DNA of 64,000 nt from Collimonas sp. OK307 (GCF_900113705.1 NZ_FOQI01000001.1:558001-622000), one strand, 5' to 3'; counted from the first letter of the stretch, positions 27,734 through 37,165 are shown. Made by a program: numbers and translations. Notes: generated from the sequence alone by a model not told the origin.

Positions 27734-28477
27734 ATGTTGTCATCATCAATCTCCTCGCCGCCTGTGTTAGTCCCGCCCTCATCTTCCCTCGCCGACCGCA
27801 TTGAAGCGCTGCTGCCGCAGACCCAATGCACCAAGTGCGGCTATCCGGCTTGCCGCCCCTATGCCGAAGCCATCGCCGATGGCAGCGCCAGCTACAATCA
27901 GTGTCCGCCAGGCGGCCAGCAAGGCGTGGCCCGGCTGGCGCAACTGCTGCAGCAACCAGTCATCCCGCTGAATCCGGCGAATGGCGTCGAACGGCCGCGG
28001 CCGCTGGCAGTCATCGATGAGGCGGCTTGCATCGGCTGCACACTCTGCATCCAGGCATGTCCGGTCGACGCCATCGTCGGCGCCGCCAAGCAGATGCATA
28101 CGGTAATCAACGACCTGTGCACCGGCTGCGATCTGTGCGTGCCCCCTTGCCCGGTCGATTGCATCACTATGGTCGAGGTCAGCGGCGCAAATACCGGCTG
28201 GGACGCCTGGACGCAACAACAGGCCGATGAAGCCCGCGCCCGTCACGATTTCCATGTGATCAGGCTGGTGCGCGAAAAGCGCGAAAACGATGACCGCCTG
28301 GCGGCCAAGGCCGCCGAAAAACTGAAGGCAGTCGCAGCCGAATCTGCTGCAACGCCAGAGCAGCAAGCCGAACAGCTACGCAAGAAAGCGATCATTCAGG
28401 CAGCTATCGAACGCGCCCGCCTGAAGAAGGAACAACAAACTCAGCCGAGCATCAAGGACAGCAAGGACGCACAATGA
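27734..28477 (+). CDS. rsxB: Orphan RnfB/RsxB-like ferredoxin
   Basis: This 247-residue iron-sulfur protein resembles RnfB/RsxB of the Rnf/Rsx electron-transfer complex. An Fe4S4 domain ([19 protein letters not shown], then NQCPPGG) lies at about 33-65. Two ferredoxin clusters ([15 protein letters not shown] and [15 protein letters not shown]) follow at about 98-145. The C-terminal 80 residues are a charged, Lys/Glu/Ala-rich helix. The N-terminal membrane helix of classical RnfB is missing and no other rnf genes are nearby. The start at 27734 lies after the phaZ terminator; an upstream reading through that terminator is rejected. It overlaps nth by 4 bp. Confidence 0.85.
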   Translation: MLSSSISSPPVLVPPSSSLADRIEALLPQTQCTKCGYPACRPYAEAIADGSASYNQCPPGGQQGVARLAQLLQQPVIPLNPANGVERPRPLAVIDEAACIGCTLCIQACPVDAIVGAAKQMHTVINDLCTGCDLCVPPCPVDCITMVEVSGANTGWDAWTQQQADEARARHDFHVIRLVREKRENDDRLAAKAAEKLKAVAAESAATPEQQAEQLRKKAIIQAAIERARLKKEQQTQPSIKDSKDAQ

Positions 28478-29124
28478 ACGCCGAAAAACGCCGGGAAATA
28501 TTTGCCCGCCTGCGCGCCGCCATGCCGCATCCAACCACAGAGCTGGAATACACCTCGCCGTTTGAACTGTTGATCTCGGTGATCCTGTCGGCGCAAGCCA
28601 CCGATGTCTCAGTCAACAAGGCGACCCGCAAGCTGTACCCGGTGGCGAATACGCCGGCGCAAATCTATGCGCTTGGCGTCGACGGTTTGATCCCGTATAT
28701 CCAGACCATAGGTTTGTATCGCACCAAAGCCAAGAACGTGATCGAAACCTGCCGCATGCTGGTTGCCCTGCATGACAGCCAGGTGCCGCGCAGCCGCGAA
28801 CAACTGGAAGCCTTGCCGGGGGTTGGCCGGAAGACGGCCAATGTGGTGTTGAATACTGCGTTCGGGGTACCGACCATTGCCGTCGACACCCATATCTTCC
28901 GGGTTGCCAACCGTACTGGCATCGCGCCCGGCAAGGATGTCGAGGCGGTTGAACACAAGTTGATGAAACTGGTACCCACCGAATTCCTGCTGGATGCCCA
29001 TCACTGGCTGATCCTGCATGGCCGTTATACCTGCATCGCCCGCAAACCGCTATGCTGGAACTGCAGCATTGCCGATCTGTGCGACTTCAAGGCAAAAACT
29101 CCGTTGCCGGAAAAAGGGATATAA
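28474..29124 (+). CDS. nth: Endonuclease III (DNA glycosylase/AP lyase)
   Basis: Nth removes oxidised pyrimidines and nicks the resulting abasic site in base-excision repair. The 216-residue HhH-GPD protein shows [15 protein letters not shown] with catalytic Lys120 and [11 protein letters not shown] with Asp138. The C-terminal [4Fe-4S] cluster is held by Cys187, 194, 197 and 203 (C-x6-C-x2-C-x5-C). Its ATG overlaps the stop of the ferredoxin gene (ATGA), so the two are translated together. The partner may donate electrons to, or help assemble, its cluster. Confidence 0.97.
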   Translation: MNAEKRREIFARLRAAMPHPTTELEYTSPFELLISVILSAQATDVSVNKATRKLYPVANTPAQIYALGVDGLIPYIQTIGLYRTKAKNVIETCRMLVALHDSQVPRSREQLEALPGVGRKTANVVLNTAFGVPTIAVDTHIFRVANRTGIAPGKDVEAVEHKLMKLVPTEFLLDAHHWLILHGRYTCIARKPLCWNCSIADLCDFKAKTPLPEKGI

Positions 29125-29128
29125 ACCT

Positions 29129-29845
29129 ATGCAACAACCTCACTCCCACTCCCATTCTCATCCGCATACCGAGCATCATTTCGAAGCCAGCGACACTGTC
29201 CGCGATATCGTCATCGGCATGGCCGATGGCCTGACCGTGCCGTTTGCACTGGCGGCCGGCATCAGCGGCGTCGCCGTCGGCATCGACATCGTGGTCACCG
29301 CCGGCGTTGCGGAAATCGCGGCCGGTTCGATAGCCATGGGCCTGGGCGGCTACCTGGCCGGACGCACCCAGCGCCAACACTATTACGCCGAACGCGAGCG
29401 CGAAGAGCAAGAGATCCTCAATGTGCCGCATCGCGAGCGCAAAGAAGTAATCGACATCATGGCGCAATACGGCGTCACGAAACAAGAGTGCGAACCGATG
29501 CTGGCCGGACTGGAACGCAATCCGATAGCCTGGCGCGATTTCATGATGCGCTTTGAACTCGGGCTGGAAGAGCCACGCCCGGCCGCAGCCAGGAAAAGTG
29601 CGATGACTATCGCGCTTTCGTACCTGGTTGGCGGCCTGATTCCGCTGGCGCCGTACATGCTGATGACCTCCATTCCGAAAGCCCTCGCTGCTTCCACCGT
29701 CGTCACGCTTCTAGCGCTGTTTATCTTCGGCTACCTGAAAGGCAGCGTGACCGGTACCGGCGCGCTCAATTCCGCGCTGCAAACCCTGATGGTAGGCGGC
29801 CTTGCCGCCGCCGCCGCTTTCGGCATTGCCAGACTGATCAGTTAA
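29129..29845 (+). CDS. VIT1/CCC1-family iron or manganese transporter
   Basis: This 238-residue membrane protein of the VIT1/CCC1 family moves Fe2+ or Mn2+. The N-terminus is strikingly His-rich (SHSHSHPHTEHH at about 5-16) and is a likely metal sensor or ligand. TM1 carries the family motif RDIVIGMADGLTVPFALAAG. A second segment has AEIAAGSIAMGLGGYLAG. A cytoplasmic helical domain (about 85-150) and three C-terminal membrane segments follow. I took the ATG right after the nth stop; a longer start inside nth is rejected. It is probably co-transcribed with nth. Confidence 0.88.
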   Translation: MQQPHSHSHSHPHTEHHFEASDTVRDIVIGMADGLTVPFALAAGISGVAVGIDIVVTAGVAEIAAGSIAMGLGGYLAGRTQRQHYYAEREREEQEILNVPHRERKEVIDIMAQYGVTKQECEPMLAGLERNPIAWRDFMMRFELGLEEPRPAAARKSAMTIALSYLVGGLIPLAPYMLMTSIPKALAASTVVTLLALFIFGYLKGSVTGTGALNSALQTLMVGGLAAAAAFGIARLIS

Positions 29846-29850
29846 TCACC

Positions 29851-30276
29851 ATGTTCAATCCATCCCAAGACGACGTACGACGCTTTTTCTGCGAAACCTA
29901 TCGCAAGCATAAGACCGGTGAAATACTCACGCCACTGGAAGCCATCGCCAGCGACTGGCTGCAGCAACATCCCGAGTATGCCGACGACCTGAAAGATGTC
30001 GAAGCCGCATTGAGCGCCGATTATTCGGTCGAAAACGGCCAGACCAATCCGTTCCTGCATTTGTCGATGCATCTGTCGATCGCCGAGCAGATCTCGATCG
30101 ACCAGCCGCCCGGCATCCGCGCCGCGGCCACCGCTTTGACGCAGCGCCTGCAATCGGAGCATGAAGCCCATCATCACATCATGGAATGCCTGGGCGAGAT
30201 GATCTGGAATTCGCAACGCAGCGGCCTGCCGCCGGATGGCGCTGCTTATATCGATTGCGTCCGGAAGCGCGTGTAG
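29851..30276 (+). CDS. DUF1841 family protein
   Basis: This 141-residue soluble protein of unknown function has the DUF1841 pattern found in beta- and gammaproteobacteria: MFNPSQDDVRRFFCETYRK, PLEAIASDWLQQHPEY, NPFLHLSMHLSIAEQ and the His-rich HEAHHHIMECLGEMIW. The clustered histidines could bind metal, but this is inference. It follows the VIT gene by 5 bp and converges on czcA, with both stop codons inside one short palindrome. Confidence 0.85.
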   Translation: MFNPSQDDVRRFFCETYRKHKTGEILTPLEAIASDWLQQHPEYADDLKDVEAALSADYSVENGQTNPFLHLSMHLSIAEQISIDQPPGIRAAATALTQRLQSEHEAHHHIMECLGEMIWNSQRSGLPPDGAAYIDCVRKRV

Positions 30277-30294
30277 GATGAGCCCACCCTACAC
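30271..30294. terminator. Palindrome spanning two convergent stop codons
   Basis: GTGTAGG (30271) and CCTACAC (30288) form a 7-bp inverted repeat in which each arm contains the GTG-TAG end of one gene, DUF1841 on plus and czcA on minus. The central GAGCCCACC adds partial pairing. It may act as a minimal shared end for two converging transcripts. Confidence 0.5.
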
Positions 30295-33200
30295 CGCGCG
30301 TTCTTCATCACGACGATGGAATAACTGATACAGGATCGGCAGCACCAGCAAGGTCAGGATAGTTGACGACAAGATCCCGCCGATCACCACCGTCGCCAAC
30401 GGTCGCTGCACCTCGGCGCCCGTGCCGGTAGCAATCGCCATCGGCACAAAACCCAGGGATGCCACCAACGCCGTCATCAGCACCGGCCGCAAGCGCGTCA
30501 ACGCCCCTTCCCTGATCGCGGCATCCAGGTTACGGCCTTCCTCGCGCAAGCTACGGATGAAGGCAATCATCACCAACCCGTTCAGCACAGCTACGCCGCA
30601 CAGCGCAATGAACCCGACCGCCGCCGAAATCGACAAGGGAATCCCGCGCAGCCACAAGGCGACGATACCGCCGGTCAAGGCGAACGGAATACCGCTGAAT
30701 ACCAGCAAACCATCTTTGATATTGCCAAACATCGCGAACAGCAGCGTAAATACCAGCAGCAAAGCTACCGGGATCACAATTTTCAGGCGTTTGCTGGCCG
30801 ATTGCAGCTGTTCGAACTGGCCGCCCCAGCTGGTCCAGTAGCCGGATGGAATCTTGACTTGCTGTTGCAGCCTGGCTTCGGCTTCGGCGACAAACGAGCC
30901 GATATCCCGGCCGCGCACATTCGCGCTCACCACAATCCGCCGCTTGCCGTTTTCCCGGCTGATCTGATTCGGCCCCGGCGCCAGTTCCAGGCTGGCGACC
31001 TCGGCCAGCGGGATATAGTTGGTACGGCCTTCGCCGCCAGCGCCAGCGTTAGCACTACGAGGCAAAGAAATCGGCAGGCGCTTGAAGGCCTCCAGATCGC
31101 TCCGCAACTCCTCCGGCAAACGTACTACGATATCGAAGCGGCGGTCGCCCTGAAACAAGGTACCGCCCTCCTTGCCGCCGATGGCCGTGGCGACAACGTC
31201 CTGCACGTCAGCCACGTTGAGGCCGTAGCGCGCGGTCTTTTCCCTGTCGATATTCACCGTCAGCATGGGCAATCCAGAAGTCTGTTCAACCTTGACCTCA
31301 GTGGCGCCGGTGATCTTACCCAGCACGCTCGAGACTTTATCTGCGGTGTCGTTCAAGACCTTCATGTCGTCGCCGAATATCTTGACGGCGACATCGCTGC
31401 GCACACCGGAAATCAATTCATTGAAACGCAGCTGGATCGGTTGCGAGAACTCGTAGTTGTTGCCGGGAATTCTGTTGGCGGCTTCCTGGATAGCTGCCAA
31501 CAGCTCCGGCCGCGACTTCTTCGGCTTCGGCCAGCCGGCTTCCGGCTTGAGCATGATATAGCCGTCGGAAATATTCGGCGGCATCGGATCGGAGGCGATT
31601 TCCGCGGTTCCGGTGCGGGCGAACACACGTTCTATCTCGGGAAACTGCCGCTTCAACGCGCTTTCAATCCGTTTTTGCATCTCCAGCGATTGCGTCAGGC
31701 TGGTGCCGGGAATCCGCAATGCCTGGATCGCCATATCGCCTTCATTCAAGCTCGGCACGAATTCACTACCAAGACGGGTTGCCAGCAAACCCGACAACAG
31801 CAGCACAATCAGAGCGCCGCCCAGTACCGTTGTTTTACGCTGCATCACCCAATCCAGCACCGGTGCATAAAACCGCTTGGCGCCGCGCATCAGGAAATTT
31901 TCCTTCTCCGATACCCGTTTACCGATAAACAGCGCCACCGCAGCCGGGATAAAGGTGATCGACAAGATCATCGCGCCGACCAAGGCAATCACAACCGTCA
32001 AGGCCATGGGATTGAACATTTTTCCTTCGACGCCGGTAAGTGCGAAGATCGGCAGATAAACCACCATGATGATGACCTGGCCAAAGATCAAGGGACGACG
32101 CGCTTCCTTGGAGGCGGCAAACACTTCGTGGAAGCGCTCGGTGCGGGTCAGCGGCCGGCCGTGACGCGCTTGCGCATGCGACAGGCGTCGGACGCAATTC
32201 TCCACGATGACCACCGCGCCATCGATGATGATGCCGAAGTCGAGCGCCCCCAGGCTTAACAGGTTGGCGCTCACCTTGTACTGAACCATGCCGGTAAAGG
32301 TAAACAGCATCGACAGCGGGATCACCATCGCGGTAATAATCGCGGCGCGCATGTTGCCGAGGAACATGAACAGAATCGCGATCACCAGGATGGCGCCTTC
32401 CAGCAAGTTCTTTTTGACGGTGTTGATCGCCTTGTCGACCAGCACGGTGCGGTCGTACACGGTAATCGCTTCAACTCCCGCCGGCAGGCTGCGGTTGATC
32501 TCCAGCATTTTGCGGTCGACTGCCTGCGAGACGGCACGGCTGTTTTCGCCGATCAGCATGAAGACCGTTCCCAGCACCACTTCGCGCCCGTTCTCGGTGG
32601 CGGCGCCGGTGCGTAATTCGCGGCCGATGTCGACCTCGCCGATATCGCGGATGCGGATCGGCACACCCTGCACATTGCCAAGGATGATGTTGCGGATGTC
32701 TTCTATCGACTGCACCTGGCCCGGGGCGCGGATCAGCAGTTGTTCGCCGCGCTTTTCGATATAACCTGCGCCGACATTGCTGTTATTGCGATCCAGCGCG
32801 GTAACGATATCCTGCAGGGTCAGACCGTAAGAAGCCAGTTTCTCGGGTATCGGCGCCACCTGGTATTCCTTGGCAAAGCCTCCGATCGAATTGATTTCGG
32901 TGACGCCGCTGACATTACGCAATTGCGGCTTGATGATCCAGTCCTGGATTTCCCGTAGATCGGTAGCCGTGTACGCGCTGCCATCGGCTTTTTTTGCACC
33001 GTCCCTCGCTTCCACCGTCCACAGGTAAATTTCCCCCAACCCGCTTGAGATCGGCCCCATCGCAGGCATTACACCTGCGGGCAATTTACCTTTAGCTTCC
33101 TGGATCCGCTCATTCACCATCTGGCGCGCGAAATAGATATCCGTGCCGTCTTCAAAAATCACCGTTATTTGCGACAGGCCGTAACGCGACAGCGAGCGCG

Positions 33201-33444
33201 TCTGCTGCAGATGCGGCAGGCCTGACATCGCCGTCTCTATCGGAAACGTAATCCGCTGTTCGGTTTCCAGCGGCGAATAACCGGGTGCGGCAGTATTGAT
33301 CTGCACCTGGACATTGGTAATATCCGGCACAGCATCGATCGGCAGCTTTTGATAGTTGTATATACCGAGCGCGGCCATGGCAAACACGGCTAGCATGATC
33401 AGCCAGCGCTGCTCGATCGAGAAATGTATGATGCGTTCAAACAT
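30289..33444 (-). CDS. czcA: Heavy-metal efflux RND transporter CzcA
   Basis: CzcA is the inner-membrane proton/cation antiporter of a tripartite efflux pump. The 1051-residue protein has the HME-RND architecture: TM1 at about 12-30, two large periplasmic loops, TM2-6 near 335-535 and TM8-12 near 870-1035. The TM4 signature DFGIIIDGAVVIVEN matches the HME1 (Co/Zn/Cd) class rather than the copper-silver CusA class. Substrate is inferred from this. It is the last gene of the czc operon, 21 bp after czcB. Confidence 0.94.
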   Translation of the reverse strand: MFERIIHFSIEQRWLIMLAVFAMAALGIYNYQKLPIDAVPDITNVQVQINTAAPGYSPLETEQRITFPIETAMSGLPHLQQTRSLSRYGLSQITVIFEDGTDIYFARQMVNERIQEAKGKLPAGVMPAMGPISSGLGEIYLWTVEARDGAKKADGSAYTATDLREIQDWIIKPQLRNVSGVTEINSIGGFAKEYQVAPIPEKLASYGLTLQDIVTALDRNNSNVGAGYIEKRGEQLLIRAPGQVQSIEDIRNIILGNVQGVPIRIRDIGEVDIGRELRTGAATENGREVVLGTVFMLIGENSRAVSQAVDRKMLEINRSLPAGVEAITVYDRTVLVDKAINTVKKNLLEGAILVIAILFMFLGNMRAAIITAMVIPLSMLFTFTGMVQYKVSANLLSLGALDFGIIIDGAVVIVENCVRRLSHAQARHGRPLTRTERFHEVFAASKEARRPLIFGQVIIMVVYLPIFALTGVEGKMFNPMALTVVIALVGAMILSITFIPAAVALFIGKRVSEKENFLMRGAKRFYAPVLDWVMQRKTTVLGGALIVLLLSGLLATRLGSEFVPSLNEGDMAIQALRIPGTSLTQSLEMQKRIESALKRQFPEIERVFARTGTAEIASDPMPPNISDGYIMLKPEAGWPKPKKSRPELLAAIQEAANRIPGNNYEFSQPIQLRFNELISGVRSDVAVKIFGDDMKVLNDTADKVSSVLGKITGATEVKVEQTSGLPMLTVNIDREKTARYGLNVADVQDVVATAIGGKEGGTLFQGDRRFDIVVRLPEELRSDLEAFKRLPISLPRSANAGAGGEGRTNYIPLAEVASLELAPGPNQISRENGKRRIVVSANVRGRDIGSFVAEAEARLQQQVKIPSGYWTSWGGQFEQLQSASKRLKIVIPVALLLVFTLLFAMFGNIKDGLLVFSGIPFALTGGIVALWLRGIPLSISAAVGFIALCGVAVLNGLVMIAFIRSLREEGRNLDAAIREGALTRLRPVLMTALVASLGFVPMAIATGTGAEVQRPLATVVIGGILSSTILTLLVLPILYQLFHRRDEERAV

Positions 33445-33465
33445 GAGATCGGATCCTTTACTTCA

Positions 33466-34695
33466 TCAATGCGCGTGCTCGGCGCTGCTCTTGCCGAGTT
33501 CCGATTTGAGAACGAAACTGCCGGCAGCCGCGTAACGTGTACCCGCCTTGAGCCCCTTGACGATCTCTACATGCTGGCTGTCAGCGCGACCGGTAGTCAC
33601 CGGTTGCACCATGAAACCATCGGCGGTACGGACAAGCACCACCTGTTTGTCGTCCACGGTCTGTAGCGCTTCCGGCTGCACCGCGACCGCTACCTCGGCA
33701 TCGCTGGAAACCACTGCTACATTGACAAACAGGCCCGGCCGCCAGGCCATATCCGGATTGGCCAGGGTGACACGCGCCTTGGCAGTGCGCGTCTGCTCCC
33801 CGAGCAAGGCGCCGACATAGGAAATGGCGCCGCTCGCGGTGGATTCAAAGGCCGTGGCGCTGATCTTGACTTTTTCACCCAGCCGCACCAGGTTCAGGTC
33901 CTTGGCCGGAACCACAATCTCCGCCCAGACAGTCGACAAATCGGAAATCGTGAAAATGCTGGCATCCGCCGCCACGGCTTCTCCCAGCGCGATATGTTTC
34001 TCGGTTACCAGGCCATTGAAGGGCGCGCGGATTTCATATCGATTCAAGGCGCCGGAATTACCGGCTGCGGTACCCAGCACGTTGAGTTTTTGCCGCGCAT
34101 TCTGCAGCGCGATTTCAGCCTCGTTCATGACCTGGCGAGCTTGCTGATAATCCTGTTCAGCGGATATTTTTTCTTCCCACAGTTTCTTCTCCCGCTCGTA
34201 GCCGGTGCGGGCAAAGGTAAAGCGCTTCTGCGCCGCCAACAGTTCACTACGTTGCTCAGCCAGGTCGGTACTGGCAACCACCGCTAGCAATTGTCCGCGT
34301 TTGACCTGCTGTCCCAGGCTGACCGCAACCTGTTCCACCACTCCCGCCAGACGCGGCACTACGTGGGCAGTTTTGTCTTCATTGAAGCGAATTTCTCCCG
34401 GCAATGTGATCGAGGTCTTTACCTGTGCGGCGCCAGCGCTCTCAAGCTTGACGCCGGACGCGGCGACCTGGGTCTCGTCCAGCTCGATCTTGCCCTCCTC
34501 ATGGGAGTCGGCCTCAGAATCGGCTTCACCGTGATGTTCGGCGTCTGCATGCCCGGCAGACTCGCTGTGTGCTGCTTTATCTGGCTGTTCGTCGCCACTG
34601 CTGCTTTTGCCCAGGTATGCACTTGCGGCTATCAGCACGACAATCGTCGCTATGCCGGCCGCGATAGCTTTGCTTTTGCTAAAATTGATTTTCAT
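33466..34695 (-). CDS. czcB: Periplasmic adaptor subunit CzcB
   Basis: CzcB is the membrane-fusion protein joining CzcA to the outer-membrane channel. The 409-residue protein has an N-terminal membrane anchor (AGIATIVVLIAASAYL). A His/Asp/Glu-rich linker at about 40-70 (AEHHGEADSEADSHEEG) probably binds metal. A lipoyl/hairpin region follows (PRLAGVVEQVAVSLGQQVKRG, then a coiled coil at about 140-205), and then beta-barrel domains. It lies 9 bp after czcC. Confidence 0.93.
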   Translation of the reverse strand: MKINFSKSKAIAAGIATIVVLIAASAYLGKSSSGDEQPDKAAHSESAGHADAEHHGEADSEADSHEEGKIELDETQVAASGVKLESAGAAQVKTSITLPGEIRFNEDKTAHVVPRLAGVVEQVAVSLGQQVKRGQLLAVVASTDLAEQRSELLAAQKRFTFARTGYEREKKLWEEKISAEQDYQQARQVMNEAEIALQNARQKLNVLGTAAGNSGALNRYEIRAPFNGLVTEKHIALGEAVAADASIFTISDLSTVWAEIVVPAKDLNLVRLGEKVKISATAFESTASGAISYVGALLGEQTRTAKARVTLANPDMAWRPGLFVNVAVVSSDAEVAVAVQPEALQTVDDKQVVLVRTADGFMVQPVTTGRADSQHVEIVKGLKAGTRYAAAGSFVLKSELGKSSAEHAH

Positions 34696-34704
34696 ATTGG
34701 CTGA

Positions 34705-36012
34705 CTAATAAGCTGACTGCATCGAGTCGATTGACGGAAAGGGTCCTGCCAGGCGTTCAATCTCGGCGGCAGAGCGATGGGTATCGGCGAGTGCCCGCAA
34801 GGTTTGCGATTTGACTTGAAATAGCACGCGCTGCGCATCCAGCACTTCCAGGAAGCCGAATTTTCCGAGCTCAAAACCTTTGGTGGTGATGTCATAGGTT
34901 TTCTGGGCAGCCGGCAGAATCTCGCCCTGCAATGCAGCGACCTGCTGGCGCCCGAGCTTCAATCGCTCGTAGGCATCGACCAACTCGCCGTTAAGCCGCA
35001 GCTCCGCGCTTTTCTGCTCGTCACGCGCTTTATCTGTGCGCCGCAAGGCTTCCGGCAGATTGCCTTGATTGCGATCGAAAACAGGGATCGGAATTGACAG
35101 GCCCAGAACCATTTGATTACGCCCTGCCTCTGCATCGCGTTTGCTGCCGATGCTGACGGTGAGGTCCGGAATCCGGCGGCTACGCTCCAGGTCAGCCGCT
35201 GCCTGGCGACGCTCGACTTCTAAGCGCCACCTGGAAAAGGCCGGCGACTCTTGCAGGCGCGCCTGCAGTGCAGCCATATCGGGGAGCGACGGTAAATTGT
35301 TGATTTCGCCGTCGACCGCAGTAAAAAGCGGCATGCTGTCGCCCCAGGTAGCAGCCAGGCGCCGGCGAGCAATACTCAAGGCGCCGTCGGCTTGTTGCAA
35401 GTCAACCTGGACGCCGGCTTCCGCAACCTGCGCCTTGGTTTCTTCGATCGGCGCTACTTTGCCGGAGATGACGCGTTTCGCGGTGATCGCGGTAGACCGT
35501 TGCGCCAGTTGCAGGGAACTTTGCAGCAACTGCAGATTTTCCTGTGCTTCCAGCACGGAAAAATAGGCGGTGACCACCGCTGCGTGTAAGGCAGCACGCT
35601 TGGTGAGCAGGTCGGTCTTGGCCGCATCCCGCTCCTTTTCCGCAACGGTGATACGTGCACCGCGCTTGCCGCCCAGTTCCAGCGCCTGATTGAGTTGTAC
35701 GGTGGTGGTCCGGGTCGCCTTGTGCGTGTCTTCCAGCAAGGTCGAAATTTCCGGATTGGGCCTGGCGCCGGCTTGCAAAATTGAGGCGTCGACTGCGGCG
35801 ACTTCGAGCACCGCTGCGGCCAGTTCAGGGTTGCCCTTGAACGCTTGCGCCAGTGCCTGTTGCAACGTCAGCTTATTGTCGATGCCGCTGTATTCGGGTT
35901 GCGGCAGCTTGTAATTGATGCCTGGCTGCGCGGTCGCCGGCTTTGCTTCCTGCGCTACGGACGACTGGCACGCCAATATCGCTAAACCGAACGACAAAAA
36001 AAACCTGTACAT
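34705..36012 (-). CDS. czcC: Outer-membrane efflux channel CzcC
   Basis: CzcC is a TolC-family outer-membrane factor. From the ATG at 36012 the precursor is 435 residues with a signal peptide (MYRFFLSFGLAILACQSSVA). It has two outer-membrane-efflux repeats of long coiled coils, about 45-225 and 245-420. Typical phrases are LTLQQALAQAFKGNPELAAAV and ARPNPEISTLLEDT. GGAG lies upstream of this ATG; an earlier start 23 codons up runs through a palindrome and is rejected. Confidence 0.92.
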   Translation of the reverse strand: MYRFFLSFGLAILACQSSVAQEAKPATAQPGINYKLPQPEYSGIDNKLTLQQALAQAFKGNPELAAAVLEVAAVDASILQAGARPNPEISTLLEDTHKATRTTTVQLNQALELGGKRGARITVAEKERDAAKTDLLTKRAALHAAVVTAYFSVLEAQENLQLLQSSLQLAQRSTAITAKRVISGKVAPIEETKAQVAEAGVQVDLQQADGALSIARRRLAATWGDSMPLFTAVDGEINNLPSLPDMAALQARLQESPAFSRWRLEVERRQAAADLERSRRIPDLTVSIGSKRDAEAGRNQMVLGLSIPIPVFDRNQGNLPEALRRTDKARDEQKSAELRLNGELVDAYERLKLGRQQVAALQGEILPAAQKTYDITTKGFELGKFGFLEVLDAQRVLFQVKSQTLRALADTHRSAAEIERLAGPFPSIDSMQSAY

Positions 36013-36058
36013 AGCCTGCTCTCCAAAACAACGAAAGATGTGCCAGGTCGCATGGCAA

Positions 36059-36076
36059 ACGGACCGTTCGGTCCGT
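36059..36076. promoter_or_regulatory. 18-bp palindrome before czcC
   Basis: ACGGACCG-TT-CGGTCCGT has 8-bp perfect arms and a 2-bp centre. The shape resembles a TetR-type operator or a tight RNA hairpin. It lies 46 bp before the czcC start, within the operon, downstream of the small secreted-protein gene. Confidence 0.6.
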
Positions 36077-36106
36077 GCCACGAAACCTGCTTTTTTGACG
36101 GGGCGA

Positions 36107-36289
36107 TCAGGCGCCGGAATGAATCGATTTCACCGGGCCGTCGTCTTGCCTGTGCTCATGCGCGGTAGCCGACTGCTTCATTTCCTTGGCTGTATCGGCT
36201 TTACCATTTACATTTCCGGGCGCCTGCGCCATCACTACGCCACTGGCAGACAACAGAGTCACGATGGCAAATAATTGTTTAACGTTCAT
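36107..36289 (-). CDS. Small secreted protein leading the czc operon
   Basis: This 60-residue precursor is not matched to a named family. It has a clear signal peptide (MNVKQLFAIVTLLSASGVVMA), leaving about 39 mature residues that are polar, contain several Lys and His (SATAHEHRQDD) and have no Cys. GGAG lies 6 nt before the ATG at 36289. It is the first gene of the czc operon and faces the sensor genes. A periplasmic metal-binding or signalling peptide, analogous to small proteins such as CzcE or CopK in metal-resistance operons, is a reasonable inference only. Confidence 0.7.
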   Translation of the reverse strand: MNVKQLFAIVTLLSASGVVMAQAPGNVNGKADTAKEMKQSATAHEHRQDDGPVKSIHSGA

Positions 36290-36403
36290 TTCGATCTCCA
36301 AAGAATCAAGGTTGAGGTCAACGAAGAAGCAGCTGTTTGCAACAAGCCGCTACATCGTTGAAGCCAAGTGTAGAAAGGAGACGGAAAGCGGAAGGTGACA
36401 GCT

Positions 36404-36423
36404 GGATTACGCTTTTGTAATCC
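36404..36423. promoter_or_regulatory. Candidate metal-response operator between czc operon and czcRS
   Basis: GGATTAC (36404) and GTAATCC (36417) form a perfect 7-bp inverted repeat with a 6-bp centre, similar to sites bound by CzcR/CopR/CusR-type regulators. A -10-like GATAAT at 36444 serves the plus strand. One site could control both directions. Confidence 0.6.
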
Positions 36424-36493
36424 ACCGGCACTGTTTTCTGTAAGATAATCGGCGCTAAATCAATATAAATTCATGCAAGCAGAAGGGTGATAT

Positions 36494-37165
36494 ATGCGCA
36501 TCCTGTTGGTAGAAGATGAGCCCAAGGCGGGCGAATACTTGCGTAAAGGGTTGAGCGAATCCGGCTACGTGGTCGACTGGGTGCGAACCGGCGCCGATGG
36601 CTTGCACTGCGCCACATCGGAAGACTACGACTTGATCGTGCTGGATGTCATGCTGCCCGGCATGGATGGCTGGCAGGTGATCGGCGAGTTACGCAAGACC
36701 CGTTCGACACCTGTGCTGTTCTTAACCGCGCGCGACGAGGTCGACGACCGCATCAAAGGCCTGGAACTGGGCGCGGACGATTATCTGGTCAAGCCATTTG
36801 CATTTGCCGAGCTGGTCGCCAGGATCCGCACACTCTTGCGGCGCGGGCCGATTCGCGAATCCGATCTGCTGCATATCGCCGATATGGAAATCGATGTAAT
36901 GAAACGACGCGTCACTCGCAACGGCGAGCGTATCGACCTGACTACCAAGGAATTTTCCCTGCTGCATCTGATGGCGAAACGCCGCTCAGAAGTATTGTCG
37001 CGTTCGCTGATCGCATCGCAGGTGTGGGACATGAATTTCGACAGCGACACCAATGTCGTCGATGTCGCCATACGACGGCTGCGCATCAAGATCGACGAAC
37101 CCTATGCACCAGCGTTGATCCATACCGTGCGCGGCATGGGCTATGTGCTGGAGGACCGGACTTGA
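36494..37165 (+). CDS. czcR: Heavy-metal response regulator (CzcR/CusR type)
   Basis: This 223-residue OmpR-family regulator starts [20 protein letters not shown], typical of metal-responsive members. Asp51 in [16 protein letters not shown] is the phosphoacceptor, and Thr and Lys lie in FLTARDEV and LVKPFAF. The winged helix ends [27 protein letters not shown], in which residues about 195-210 match CzcR/CopR proteins. AAGGG precedes the ATG. It diverges from czcCBA, its probable target. CzcR versus CusR cannot be settled from sequence alone. Confidence 0.9.
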   Translation: MRILLVEDEPKAGEYLRKGLSESGYVVDWVRTGADGLHCATSEDYDLIVLDVMLPGMDGWQVIGELRKTRSTPVLFLTARDEVDDRIKGLELGADDYLVKPFAFAELVARIRTLLRRGPIRESDLLHIADMEIDVMKRRVTRNGERIDLTTKEFSLLHLMAKRRSEVLSRSLIASQVWDMNFDSDTNVVDVAIRRLRIKIDEPYAPALIHTVRGMGYVLEDRT

